From NCBI GenBank assembly GCA_030435675.1, contig CM059624.1:8456769-8520768 (forward strand): DNA of 64,000 bases, read 5' to 3'. Positions 35,095-46,192 of the stretch are shown here, piece by piece. The DNA comes from Steinernema hermaphroditum (lineage: Eukaryota; Nematoda; Chromadorea; Rhabditida; Steinernematidae). A model generated the notes under the pieces. The model had not been told where the DNA came from. It made no database searches and worked only from the letters and a program-made list of their open reading frames with translations. The position numbers and the translations under genes are program-made. Within the stretch, counting starts at the first letter, position 1, and every line of letters begins with the position of its first letter.

Positions 35095-37031
35095 TCAGGC
35101 CACTGCGAAGCGGCATTCAGAGTGGATGAAGGTCGGCTTGTGGCCGAACTTCGGGAGCTCTACTAAGCACGTCGGCGGCAGGAAGTTCTTGAGGTGGCGG
35201 CTGAAGGAGAGGATCAGCTGGGGCAGGGGCCAGGGAGACACTTACTCACATATCCGGCACTTGGTGGAGATGGCGTAGCCGAAGATCTGGAAGTAGATGA
35301 TTTGGTGCAAGATGAACTGCTCCGAGAAGGAGCCTTCGTTGGGAAAGACGCTGTCGAGGGCGCTGCGGCCGAGCATCGAGAGTCTCTGGTAGACGACGTA
35401 GCGGCTCTGCCTGGCGGGGTCGTACTGCAAAGAGGCCTGAGTACGGTCAGTTCGGAAGCAACTCACTCGTCCGTCGACATTACGGTAGACGTGTTCGGTG
35501 GGGGAGACGACGTTGGCGAGTTGGAGGCGCCCGAAGGAGTAGAGGAAGAGCACCCGGAGGATGGGGATGGGCACGGGACGCATGCGGGCGGCTTCCTCGC
35601 GGCTCCGGCTGGGGCTCGGGCGGTGGAGGTTGTAGGTGACCTGGAGGATCGTGTGGTACTGGCCCCGCTCGATGATCTCCGGGACCATGGAAGTCTTCTT
35701 GAGGTGTTCCCCCATCTTCGAACTCTGCAGGAACTCGTTGAGCCGCAGGTGGGGATTCGTGACGGTCTTCGGCACCGTCAGATTCCGAAGACTGGGCCGC
35801 ACCCTGGACATCGGCTGCAGCAGGTTCTGCAGCTCCTCGTTCATCGCGTTGATGAGAGGCTGAAACGGACTCTTGAGCGGACCTCACCGGGCCTCACACC
35901 TACGATTCTGACATGCGTGTAGTCGGCGAGTTCCAGGCTGTCGGCGTAGGTCTCGGCCCACTCGGAGCTCGTGCTGCCGATGTTCATCAGGTTCTTGAAG
36001 GTGATCATGGACCTATGCACGTGCTCCGGAGGCACTGCCTGGAACTTCTTCGTCTCCTGCTCGATCCTCCTGAAACAGAGCTGTTCTAGGCACTCTGACA
36101 GGAAAGGGTCTCCCTACGCTACGACTCTTTCGAGTTCCTCCTTGATGTACTCTGTCCGGACTGCCTGGGCGGGTTTGAAGACGGGGAGGCGCTGGTTGGC
36201 CGGTGACCCCGGGGGAGTGAAGAAGGGGAGGCGACACCTGCCCGACTCGACGAGGGCGCGCTCCTCCTCGGTGAGTCGGAGTCCCTCACGGTCAGTGAAG
36301 AGGTCTATCGTGGACGTGAGCACCCTTCGCAGCCTCAGAAGGAGGGCAGTGCCTGGAAGGGAAGGGTATTAGTGGACGGGCAGACGGCGCTACTCACCGG
36401 AGTTGGCGAAATACGCCGTGAGATCATCGAGCTCCTTTCTCCGGGTCGCGGAGAGAGCCTGCGGCCTAGGGACAGGGTTGGGAATGACGTGCACAGGCGT
36501 CGGCCGTATCCTGGTTCCGCCTTCGGAGTGCACAGAAGAGGGCCTTCTGACCTGGGCCAAAATCTTTCGCGGCTGCTGCATCTGGCTGGGGGAAAAGCCC
36601 GCGGGAATGCCCTGCGCCATCATCTGCGGTGAGCCCTGGGGCCGCAGCACTCGAACTCCTGGAGAACTGGGATTGAGAGTGGAGGCAAGGGGAGTTCTCC
36701 TACCGCCGGAAGTGTACTCCACGTTGGGCAGCGGGGAGCTGGAGGCGAAGGAGGTGGACGCTGCCGACGAGACGTGGCCGTTCTGCACAGATGCGACCTC
36801 CATCTGCATGCCTGGAGAGTTCGGAGAGTTCTGCACTCGCACCTGCTGCACCTGGGGGGACGCGGGCCTGTAGATGACCTGGCCGCGGAGTGGCTGGTAC
36901 ACCTGTTGGACTATGTGGTGTTGGGGTGGGCCACGGGTTCTCATTATCGTCGCGTTGAGGAGGTTCGGCGACGACCTCACGGTGACCATCCTGCCACTCG
37001 TCTCCTGAGGCTGAGACTGAGGGGAGGACAT
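35095..37031 (-). CDS. mdt-27: Mediator complex subunit 27 (MED27) with PQ-rich extension
   Basis: Subunit of the Mediator tail/head interface, nuclear. Six exons: 37031-36398, 36352-36118, 36069-35904, 35859-35467, 35424-35246, 35200-35095; consistent phases, 570 aa. The C-terminal half matches MED27: [38 protein letters not shown], then the zinc-binding end [16 protein letters not shown] with a final SECRF, equivalent to the CxxC...LPPTWRDF...H..C end of other MED27 proteins. The LPPTW tryptophan is replaced by Cys. The N-terminal 210 residues are Ser/Pro/Gln-rich and disordered; C. elegans MED27 (PQN-38) likewise has such an extension, while vertebrate MED27 (about 310 aa) does not. An acceptor-like ctttgcag directly abuts the ATG. 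The 42-nt intron 35425-35466 is in frame and could be retained. Confidence 0.83.
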
Positions 37032-37032
37032 C

Positions 37033-38368
37033 TGCAAAGAGGGAGGGGACTTAGAAGCGCTCTCCGTGTCGAATAGGGAGTGGCGGACTCAGATCGCCTC
37101 CGGACCGTCGACAGTGGCTATTCCTGCAGGCGGAGGCGACTCTCCAGCTGATCGTCTCTCTGCTCTTCGCCCGATCCGCGCACACGCTTGCAGTTCTATT
37201 AGATTTCGTTCGCGCATTAAAGCGACACTAACAACTGCGCTTTCGAACATTCAACGACGAACGTACCGCTCGGGCTCGCATGTATCAGGCGCGTCGCGTC
37301 GGGACCACGCATCGCAAAAGAACGAACGTACCGTATCCCCGCGGAGGTACAGAGAGGGGGGAGAGAGTAGTGACTTTCGAAGCGTTGTTATAGGGACGTA
37401 CCCTTCCGAAGCAATGCAAGTTTCACATGAAGCCCATATCAGGCAACTCCAGTCTCACCCATGTTGCTAGCAACTTTTGGTCATTTCAAGCATTCCCTTT
37501 TAGGAATACGTTCCGGATTCCAGGCGTCCTCGAGAACCCAAGCGGCACCTGAAATTGATACTTGGAAATCCTCAAAGCTACCAGAATAACTGGGCTCATT
37601 CTAAGCAAAAGGCTAACCTATAAATGCAGGGCCTGGTCGTTCTCCAACTTGGAATCTCAAAATGATCATCATTCAAGCTTGTCTTGGACATCACCAATCT
37701 TTAAAGACGGATGACTAGGTGGTCACGTTCGCGGTCGATCTCGTCTTTTGAATGCGGTCTAACACAAATCGCAAAAGACCGTATGCCAAGACGGTTCTTC
37801 TATTCTACATTTCATTATACATTTCTTTTGAAGTTTACATGGTGTTAAAGTGTTACAATGGTCTACGCTTTTCTGCTCTTTTTGCTTATCCAATTGTAGC
37901 AAAGATGGGGTCCTCTAGCACCTAACTTGCACTCTATAGAGAAAGAACCAAAGACAATGTGCTTACGCCCTCCACAGAGGTTTTATTGGTAAGCACAACA
38001 GACTTTTGTGTTTCTCAAGCAGTGTAAAAACTCTTCGTGTTGTGTCAGGGTTGCCGACGGAATCTGCTGAGTTCGCTCCCAAATATTTGTCTTTTGTGTA
38101 GTTCTGCAAACAGCGTTCACGTAATCAGGTGCCGTGAACGCTTCGTTAGGGCTGACTGATCGGGAAGTGAGCCACCTTGGGGGAGGTAATCTGTGGAAGC
38201 ATGTCGTGGCCATCGCTTGCACGTGCCGTTTGTTGCATGGGTGTGCAAACAGTCCATATGTACACATATTTTTCTTAGATTCCTTTCTCCACTCCAGGAT
38301 TCACTCGTGTTTATGTATGACAACGACATCGAAGTATGGAATGCAGCTCATGTGAGGGTGGAAATAGA
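37033..38368. other. intergenic between MED27 and the receptor array
   Basis: No gene seen. The left 400 bp are the likely MED27 promoter. Confidence 0.4.
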
Positions 38369-39685
38369 TTAAAGCGATTGAATCTTGCGGAAGTAGAAGA
38401 AGACGTACATGATGACGGAGCAGGAGAGCATGGCCAGGGCGAAGATCCGCTCGTCCGCGGTGATCAGACCGAGCACTTTGAAGGGGAATCGGGAGCGATC
38501 GATTCGTTCAACGAAAGCGTTCACCTCGCGGAGAACGGCCTCATCGTTGCAGGACCAGATCGACTCTTCGGTGACAAGGAGGTCCCGAGTCTTTGAGATC
38601 TGAAACAGAGAGGAGTCGGGGAACTGGGGGTAAGGGAACCTCTCTTTGGACGGCTTCGAGCTTCGAGATGGGAACGAGCATGAGGAGGTGCCCGACGATC
38701 ACCCACAAGACGAAGATGGCCATCTCAAACCATCTGCGGGAGTCGTGGAAGGCCGTCAGGACGAACGTTCCGAAGAGGAAGTTGACGAGGCCGGTCAGGA
38801 AAGAAATCCCCACGAGAGCACCCGCGTGGTCAGCCACGAAGCGGAAGACATTGGAGAGGCGAAGCTGCCTGAGATTGAGGCTGAGGATGAGCTCGGGGTC
38901 CAGATGCGTGCCGCCCTCTATGGCTTTCTCGAGGTCTTTCTGAAGGAGTCGGTACTCGAGAAGCGCCGCCTGATTCATGAGACAGAAGATGGCGACACAA
39001 GTGGCCGACAGAAGCAGTGAGTAGAGGAACAGGAGGATGTCCAGAGCGACGAGGCAATTCGTTTTGAAGACCGACGTCCTGTAGAGCGCCATGGTTGAGT
39101 TGTCGAAGGGCGACACTAAACCGTCGAAGACGAGGGTTTCGGCGGTAGTAACGACACCGGCGAGCACGAAGAAGATAGAAAGTGCAAATAGGAAGGGTTG
39201 GGACGGTCGCGCCAGCGACTTCACGGTCGTTTCCTGCAGCGTCTTCAAGAAGAGACGTGGAATCTGGGACCAGGTTCTAGTTCGTACCTTCTTGGAGCAG
39301 GTGAGGATGTCCAGGAACTTGCCAATGTAGTTGGATCGGGTCCAGGTGACTATCGTGATGAAGCACATAAACGCGTGGAGGGCCATGTACATGTAGATGA
39401 GCTCCAGGCACCAGTCCCACTCGAACCACTGTAAGGCTGCTGGTCACCCGTCCAGGGAGGAAGACTCACCTGCTGGAATAGGCCCTGCTTCTGGGCATAC
39501 ACGGAAGAGCGATAAAACAGAAGGAGACCGATGGCTGTGCAGAGGACCAATTGGAAGAAAAGCCTGACCCGACGAACTCCTTTTTCTCTCCAGAATCTGC
39601 CCTCTACCGTAATCCCACTGTAGTCTACTAAGAGAGCAAAGATCGAGAACACTTGTTTTCTCCTCGAATACATCAAGTCCTCCAT
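38369..39685 (-). CDS. seven-TM receptor A, gustatory-receptor-like
   Basis: First of four tandem minus-strand receptors. Starts MEDLMYSRRKQVFSIFALLV. Seven hydrophobic segments: VRLFFQLVLCTAIGLLLFY; LELIYMYMALHAFMCFITIV; FLFALSIFFVLAGVVTTAET; VALDILLFLYSLLLSATCVA; LVGISFLTGLVNFLFGTFVL; FEMAIFVLWVIVGHLLMLVP; and a last one FALAMLSCSVIMYVFFYF near the C-terminus. The long cytoplasmic loop between TM4 and TM5 (EYRLLQKDLEKAI), the short C-tail and the TM layout suggest the insect gustatory receptor superfamily (C. elegans LITE-1, GUR-3, EGL-47). There is no GPCR DRY or NPxxY motif. TATAAAAG on the minus strand (39720-39727) lies 35 bp before the ATG. Exons are approximate: about five, joined by 40-nt introns. 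Ligand unknown. Confidence 0.62.
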
Positions 39686-39719
39686 GGCGGCGGAAGGATC
39701 CGAACGGGGAGTGCCGCTG

Positions 39720-39727
39720 CTTTTATA
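39720..39727 (-). promoter_or_regulatory. TATA box of receptor A
   Basis: TATAAAAG on the minus strand, 35-42 bp before the ATG at 39685. Confidence 0.5.
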
Positions 39728-40020
39728 GAGCCGCGAATCGCGGAGTGTTATCGCGGAGAGCAAACATCGGTCGGTGATGTCACCGAGGCCGCGCCTCGGA
39801 GCGGATGAGTCAGCGCCGAGTCGTTGCTACTTGTGGAAACTCAATGTGCCTTGGCGCTGATGTTTTCCGCAAGAACTGAAAAGGACCTCTACCAGGGCGC
39901 TTTGTTTTCTCGTGGAGTTCCAAGAGAATTTATCTCCTCATGTGCACGCTTTGTCGATCTTCTACGATTCCTCCACTCTCGTCTCCTCCTCAGTTCATGC
40001 ACAGCTCCTGGATTCTTTTC

Positions 40021-41439
40021 TCATTTGGGGTCTCGCAAATATAGAAGTAGTTCTGAGATTATGGGGCTCGCGATCAGGGCCTACAGTAGGTCTCGTGTTC
40101 AGAAACGCCTCTGTGAAAGCACCCACCTTCCCCAGTAGGGTCATTCTGAACTCCACAGCGTCGAAGAAGTAGGCGGGCGCTCTGGAGTGGTTCATGCGGT
40201 CGATGAAGGACCCGTGTTATCAGCTGAAGATAAAGGGTGAGCGAAGGCAGAGGGCGGTACCGTCTCGTCGCCACTGGTCCAGATGGACTTGTCGAAGAGA
40301 AGAAGTCGTTTGGTCTCCTCGACCTGAAGAAGAGACATTAGATGAAGGGACGTGTTGCCCTACGACGCTCTGGAGGTCGGAGATTGACCGGCAGAACGGT
40401 CAGCACCATGCTGATGAGGCCCCAACTCCCCCAGACGGACGTATGGAGCCAAGACATGGTCGTCCTGAAGTTGGAAAAGACGAAGAAGACGAAGACGTTG
40501 ATGGGCGATGCCCGAGAGAAGCAGATGGAGGCCATCCACGCGTTGTGGCCATTGACGCCGCGGATGACGCTCGCTAGGGTCATCTGCTGGACGCCCAGTT
40601 CCGTGATGAACTTGGGGTTCTGAAGGGAAGAATCCGGCGGTGCAGAGGTGGCTAAACCTGGATAAGACTGTTCTCCTCCAGGGCGATCTTTAGCTCATCG
40701 TTGAAGCGACTGTACTCCAGGCGGACGGCTTCGTTCATCAAGTAGGAGATCGCCAGAGCCGCGGAGCTGATCACGATGGCCAGAAAGTGGACAGCGATGT
40801 CCAGGGGATAGAGCAGAGAGACTCCGGTGAAAGAGTTCCTTGAGAGTTAATTGCATTCAAGGTGAAAGAGTGCGCCCACCCAAAGTCGGGAACAGTGGCG
40901 TTGTTTGTGCCGTCAGCGTCACTCCCTTGGACGCTCGAAGTGAGGACGAGAATCGTCGACTCTTTGTAGGAAAGGACTCCGGAGACGATGAAAACGGCGG
41001 ACATCAGCGCCATCAAGGAGGAAAACCTTGTTCGCAGAGTCCGAAGAGTCGACTCTTCGAGTACCTGTAGTCTATTCTAGGAAAGTTCCCTGGGTCGCCA
41101 GACCTTCAGGGGATGCAGGATCTCGAGGCTGTCCAGGAAGCTGCGGAAGACGTCGGCAAAGGTCCAGTAGAGGACCAAAAGGAAGGCGGAAAAGTGGTAG
41201 ATGCTCATGTTCATGTGTGCGCAAGATACGCACCAGTTGTAGGTAAACCTCTATGGAGGGGACAGAGTCTTCCAGAGGCCCAAGAAGACGACAAAGCAGA
41301 CGTGTAGCGCCCACAGAACCCTGCCCCTCGGTGATTTCTCGCTTAACCTCCGGTCTACGATGATCCCCGTCGCTCTGAGGACGTCCCAGAAGAATAGGAA
41401 GACGGAGTTCCGTAGGGAGTGACCGGTCGTTGCGGTCAT
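40021..41439 (-). CDS. seven-TM receptor B, gustatory-receptor-like
   Basis: Paralogue of the flanking receptors. Starts MTATTGHSLRNSVFLFFWDV. Recognisable parts: ALHVCFVVFLGLWKTL (TM1), MNMSIYHFSAFLLVLYWTF (TM2), SLMALMSAVFIVSGVLSY (TM3), YPLDIAVHFLAIVISSAALA followed by LMNEAVRLEYSRFNDELK (TM4 and loop), SPINVFVFFVFSNF (TM5), SWGLISMVLTVLPV (TM6), VEETKRLLLFDKSIW, and the tail FIDRMNHSRAPAYF plus a last exon ALIASPIISELLLYLRDPK. Loop and tail share pattern with receptor A (ESIW/KSIW; FVERIDRSRFPF/FIDRMNHSRAPA). A glycosylated extracellular loop contains NNATVPDF. Exon edges were not all verified. Confidence 0.6.
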
Positions 41440-42092
41440 TTCTGTACAAAAAAGCGGAAACGTTCCGAGGGACGCGGAAGGAATTTGTTTGCTCGCGGCC
41501 AATAAAAGTGTGGACAAGAACCTCGCAAAGCAGGGACCAAAAACAGGCCTAGAGGAATGTGCCTACGCTATGTGAAAAGACCATCTCTAAGCGCGATCAG
41601 CACCAACAACGACTGCGCAACCCGTTCTCGTTCTGTTGTGTTCCCTCGTATTCTCGCCAAATTCCATTCATGAAACACCAAGTACGATCAATTACCTAAA
41701 ATTAGAGAGTCTGTATAGAGTTTTTGCACTAAGGAAGAGGGTTTCAAACAAGGGGTGTGTTTTCTGAAAGCAGAATCACATTCGTGCGACGAGCACAAGA
41801 TCCGTCATTCCTTTGAAGTCTCTCCGACCGACCTGACGCCTTCAAGGACCGCATTTACTTTGAATAGTGCTGGTATGAGCCGTCATCATCGAGGAAGGTT
41901 GGTGGTGTGCGAAACAGTAGCTGTATGGGAGATGAATCACTTCGACTCTAAGGGTGAGTGTTTTGAGGGCGATCCGGATAATTGCGAACGCGCTGGGATG
42001 AGTGGCGGGAAGCGTGCTTCCAACGACCGTCATTCGACACACAATTCCCTGTTTATGTACAGTTTGGAACGCTTTGGTGGAAATGTCGGTTT

Positions 42093-43454
42093 TCACACAT
42101 TTTTCAACAGAAAGAAGAAGGGTATCAGGAAAGAACCGAAGAAGTACACTTTGGGGACGATCGTTTCCACTGAGAACGCCTCGCAGACTCTGTTCAGCTT
42201 CCCCAAATAGTCCAATCGCGCGACCATCACGGTCGCCATCTGGAAAGAGGATAGAGACGCTGTGATCGGATGTGCTCACCGCCTGGTTTTCGGCGCTCCA
42301 GGCGGAGTGGTCCAGAAGCATCATCTCCTTGGTATCGTGGTACTAAACGCGGAGGTACGTCTCCCGACGAGGCCACTTACACTTTTGTGCAGGAGGAGCA
42401 CGTTCTTCAAAGGCGCGTTGATGAGAATCTGAGCGATCCACCACCAAGAGACGGCAACGGTCGTGGATAGCCAGCCTCTGTCATGGTAGGCCATGAGAAG
42501 GAATGTGGACAGGACGAAGCAGGTGGCCCCCGAGAGGACATGCGAGCTGAGAATCCTCTCCGTCCTCTGGCTCATCCACTTGGCCACCGGGACGAACTCC
42601 GCCTGGCGGACGCTGCACGACGAGAGGAGGCGAGAATCCTAAGGTGGAAGTACTTTTTGGGAACCTAGTGGGGCATACCGTAGTCTTGACGCTTTCTTTG
42701 AAACTCTCGTTAAGGGCCAGGTACCCGCTTTTGACGTATAACGTCATGATAATTACGATCGCGATCGCCGAGGCGGAAAGGAGAAGAGAGTAGAGGAAGA
42801 CGGCCACGTCCACGGGGAAGAGGGAGTCCTCGAAGAACATGGCGCTTCTGAAGGCGGGCTTCGTGTAACCAGGACCATAGGCAGTGTGGGTGTTGTAGTA
42901 GTACGTCTCCACTGTGGACAAGATCCCGCAAAGAAGGAAAGAAACAGGGACGACAAGAAGTCTTCTGTGGACTCCAGTCCTCATCTTCTCGAGTATTTCA
43001 GCACTGATCGACTAAACGCCCAATTTGGGGACAGTGACAAGTGACATACGGTGCTTTGCGAGAGAGACGTCATCAGCTCAGCGAAGATGTCGAAGAAGCC
43101 TTTGTGGTGCCACACAAAGACGACGAGGAGAGAGGTGAGCCCGAGGGCGGCGACCTGAACGTGCATCAGGGACATGCACCAGTCGAAGTCGAAGTGCTGA
43201 AAAGGGACAGCTTGTGGCCCCTCTCCCTGAGCGCTTACATTCGAGGACAGTCGAGTGGTCAGAAAGAGAATTCTCCAAAAGAGGAGGAGAGCCACGGCCA
43301 GGAATAGAAGACATCGCAGCACGAAGATAGCTTTCCCCCAAACGACGAGCTCCTTGAACCTGCCTGCACCTCCGAATCCGAGCAGCAGCGTGAGGTCGTA
43401 GTAAAACCCGAAGATCGATCCGACGAAAAGCGACCGATCGGCGACGGCGTCCAT
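42093..43454 (-). CDS. seven-TM receptor C, gustatory-receptor-like
   Basis: Third receptor of the array. Starts MDAVADRSLFVGSIFGFYYD. Segments: FVLRCLLFLAVALLLFWRIL (TM1), CMSLMHVQVAALGLTSLLVV (TM2), LLVVPVSFLLCGILSTVETY (TM3), FPVDVAVFLYSLLLSASAIA (TM4), SSHVLSGATCFVLSTFLLMA (TM5), VAVSWWWIAQILINAPLKNV (TM6), and KVYFFGSFLIPFFFLLKNV as the last segment at the stop. The short exon YHDTKEMMLLDHSAWSAENQ aligns with the KTRDLLVTEESIW block of receptor A, which supports the model. Intron lengths are about 40 nt. Confidence 0.6.
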
Positions 43455-43610
43455 TTCGGCTTTGCGTTTTGGCAAACAGCTCGTCTTAAGTAGGTTGTGA
43501 CTCTAATAGATCGGCGACGATCGTGATGTCACCGCGATAAGCGCCACCCTGACTCACCGCTGCCACTCAACGTAAATCTTTGATTCTACATATATGCCAA
43601 AGACCTTTAA

Positions 43611-44260
43611 AGGGACACGGTCCCGTCGCGGGACGCGTGTCCCGACGCGATTCTTTTTTTGCGTCCCGCGACGGGACCATCGACAAACCACAGATCGCGC
43701 GCTGTGGTCTGTTTCTAGGAAACTACCTGGCGAACTTAGAATCGCCACTCACCATCGTTTTCAGCAACCTCAAAAACACGGGCATGAATTTTTTCAGACT
43801 TTCACGACTTTATTTCGCGAATCAAAAGCATTATGCCTTGCGCGACACTGAAAATAGACAAACAGAGGATGTCTGGCAGACGACTTCATCCCTGGCGCGG
43901 CGTAGATGTCGAACCGGTCGTAGACGGCGCACTTCACGGGGCATCTGGGAATCGGCAAATCTTCAGCTGCGGCAGCGGAATATCGTTTGCGGCACAGCGG
44001 ACGCTTCTGAGCTTGCATCTGATGGTCCGTGGTCCGGGAGTTGCGTCTTCGCTGGTCCTCAGAGCGTCGGCGACCTTCGGGATGACATCTGACGCAGCGT
44101 CGGGCGTCGGATTCCTGGCGCCAGACATCTTGTTGTCAGCGGTGGTGGGACTACGGCTTCCGGGTGTCCCAATTCCCTCTGGAAGCCGGAAAACTCATTT
44201 TTTTTTTCAGAATTTTTTCAGATTTTTTAAAAAACTTTTTTCCGCCATGACCGTGTCCCT
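43611..44260. mobile_element. TTAA-flanked element, 650 bp
   Basis: Ends AGGGACACGGTC and GACCGTGTCCCT, exactly inverted, with TTAA on each side (43607-43610 and 44261-44264). The first ~70 bp also form a strong local hairpin (tcccgtcgcggga repeated as gcgtcccgcgacggga). The interior has an open frame on each strand but nothing like a transposase. The terminal AGGGACA and the TTAA flanks match the foldback element at 32265-33115, so both likely belong to one non-autonomous superfamily. Confidence 0.78.
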
Positions 44261-44394
44261 TTAATGCGAAGAGTTCTCTTATTTGTGAGGGGATCTCCGA
44301 CTTCGATCGGAATGTTTATTTATCATTGTGGTGGTGCGCACGTGGATGTAAACAGAGAGAGAACAAAGAAGACTCCTAGAATCAGAGGCATGAC

Positions 44395-46004
44395 TCAAAC
44401 GTCGGAGTCTTTGTGGACAACTTTGAGCCAGAAGGCATTCAGCACCATGCCTCCCAGGAAAGCGCCGAAGTAGATCTGAAATCCCGGGTGCCTCCGAGGC
44501 TCGGTCTGTGCTCGAGACTCACGACAGACGTCAGAGAAGACGTGAGGTTGAAAGCTCTGAGGATCCTGACGTAGTAGTCGCCATTGAGGACGCGATCGGT
44601 CATCCGATGAGTGTAGAAGTCAGTCTAGAGATCCAGTTAGATGTCCCTCCCAAAGAGGGAATACCGTTGGTCGGCATTCGGCCTTCAAGTTCTGCCCGAG
44701 CGACTTCTCGAAGACCAGAATCTGGGCACTTTCGTGGGCTTCGGAGATGAGGGCGGAGGCCTTCCTCATGGGAGTGAGGGCGAACCCCGTGCCGACGAAG
44801 AACCACAGGCCGCAGGTGACCACTTCGAGCCAGGATGCGCTCTCAGAGAGGTTTGTGACGATGAATATGGCCAGGAAGTGGATGAAGAGTCCAGAGACAA
44901 CACTTGTGGTCACGAATACCCCCACATGGGCGTTAACTCTCCGGACGAGGTGGAGGAGGTCAAAGTGGCGGTCGCAGAACGAGCAGAAGACTTCCTCATC
45001 CTGCAGAGAAACTCTGATCTCCTAAGGTTAGCCGAGACCCCACCAGAAGACGGTGGTTTGAGGCGGCCAGCTTCAGCTCCTTGTTGAACTGCTTGAACTC
45101 CGCGAACATTAGGGAAGTCATCAGATAGAAGAGGGCGATCGCCGTCAGTGAAACCGCAAGAGAGTAGAAGGCCAGAAGCAGCTCCAGAGGGTACAGCTCG
45201 CGTGCGAAGAAGAGAGGTCCTCTGGACTGTGGAGTTAGAAGTGACCCACCTTAAGAACTCACTGGAAAGGAGTATCGCGAGGGGAGCCTTTAATGGCCCT
45301 TCCGTCGAGGGCCGTGCCAAGCAGGTGGAACACCTCAGAGAGGAAGGAGAGGAGCACCACTGCGGTGAATAGAGCCTTGTTGCGGCCGGTGGAGACGACG
45401 CTCCCGATGCTGATCGTCTGAAGAAAGTTACCCCGAAGAAGAGCGCTTCTTTACTTTGTGGGCCGTCGTGGTCGACACTTCTCGGAGGAAGTCCTTGAGG
45501 AGGTCGCGTCGAGTCCACACAAAGAGGGCGACGGCCGAGGCGAAGCCGTGGACAGAAAGACAGAGGTTGATGAGAAGTGCAATCCGCTCGTGCGAGAAGT
45601 CCTGGAAGAAAGTCCGCTTCGGAAGAATGAGAGCCACTTACTCTCATCTGCCGAAATCCGACGAAGAGAAAGATGACTCTGTAGAGCAGAAGGATAATAA
45701 TGAGGATGGCGAACACCCATCGGCCACTGCGGAGGACCTTCTTCTTCCGCGCCTCTTCACTTCTTCTCTGTGGCACGCGCAGGCCCGAAAAGCGGTGGAC
45801 ATTCCAAAAGTAGGAGAAGACGGCAAGGCGCAACTCCTTTGCCACAGACACCTGAAGACGGAAACAACATGACATGATTAGAGGCTAGAAGAAGTGTATT
45901 TGTGAGACCTTGCCATATAACGGAACCCTCTATCCGCACCTTTTAGGAAGGAAAGGAGATACCTCGAACTCGATGAAGGTTCCGTAGCTTGGAGGATCGA
46001 TCAT
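44395..46004 (-). CDS. seven-TM receptor D, gustatory-receptor-like
   Basis: Fourth and most upstream receptor. Exon 1 is MIDPPSYGTFIEFE (46004 down to a GAG/gtatct donor), joined to VSVAKELRLAVFSYFWNVHR; a start inside the intron (45875) is the alternative. Segments: GRWVFAILIIILLLYRVIFL (TM1), ALLINLCLSVHGFASAVALF (TM2), ALFTAVVLLSFLSEVFHLLG (TM3), LELLLAFYSLAVSLTAIALF followed by FAEFKQFNKELK (TM4 and loop), VFVTTSVVSGLFIHFLAIFI (TM5), LEVVTCGLWFFVGTGFALTP (TM6), FGAFLGGMVLNAFWLKVV (TM7, last exon ending 44395). It starts only 189 bp downstream of the HGLF-repeat gene on the same strand, so an operon-like pair is possible. Confidence 0.6.
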
Positions 46005-46192
46005 CTTCCTAAAGAAGAAGTGGAGGAGAGGAGCAGCAAAGTCTCCGGAGCGCCTTGGAAGGCATTTCGACACCACTTTCTGCTCGCTTTGCATTTCGGC
46101 AAAAGTAAACAAGTGCACAACTACTATCAGTTGAGAGAGAACAAAAACACAAAGATGGAGCGAGAGTCATTTATTCACGGCCTCCACGAACA

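Noticed and set aside
43833..44264. 143-aa open frame inside the second TTAA element
   Set aside because: No transposase-like motif, and the frame ends inside the terminal inverted repeat.
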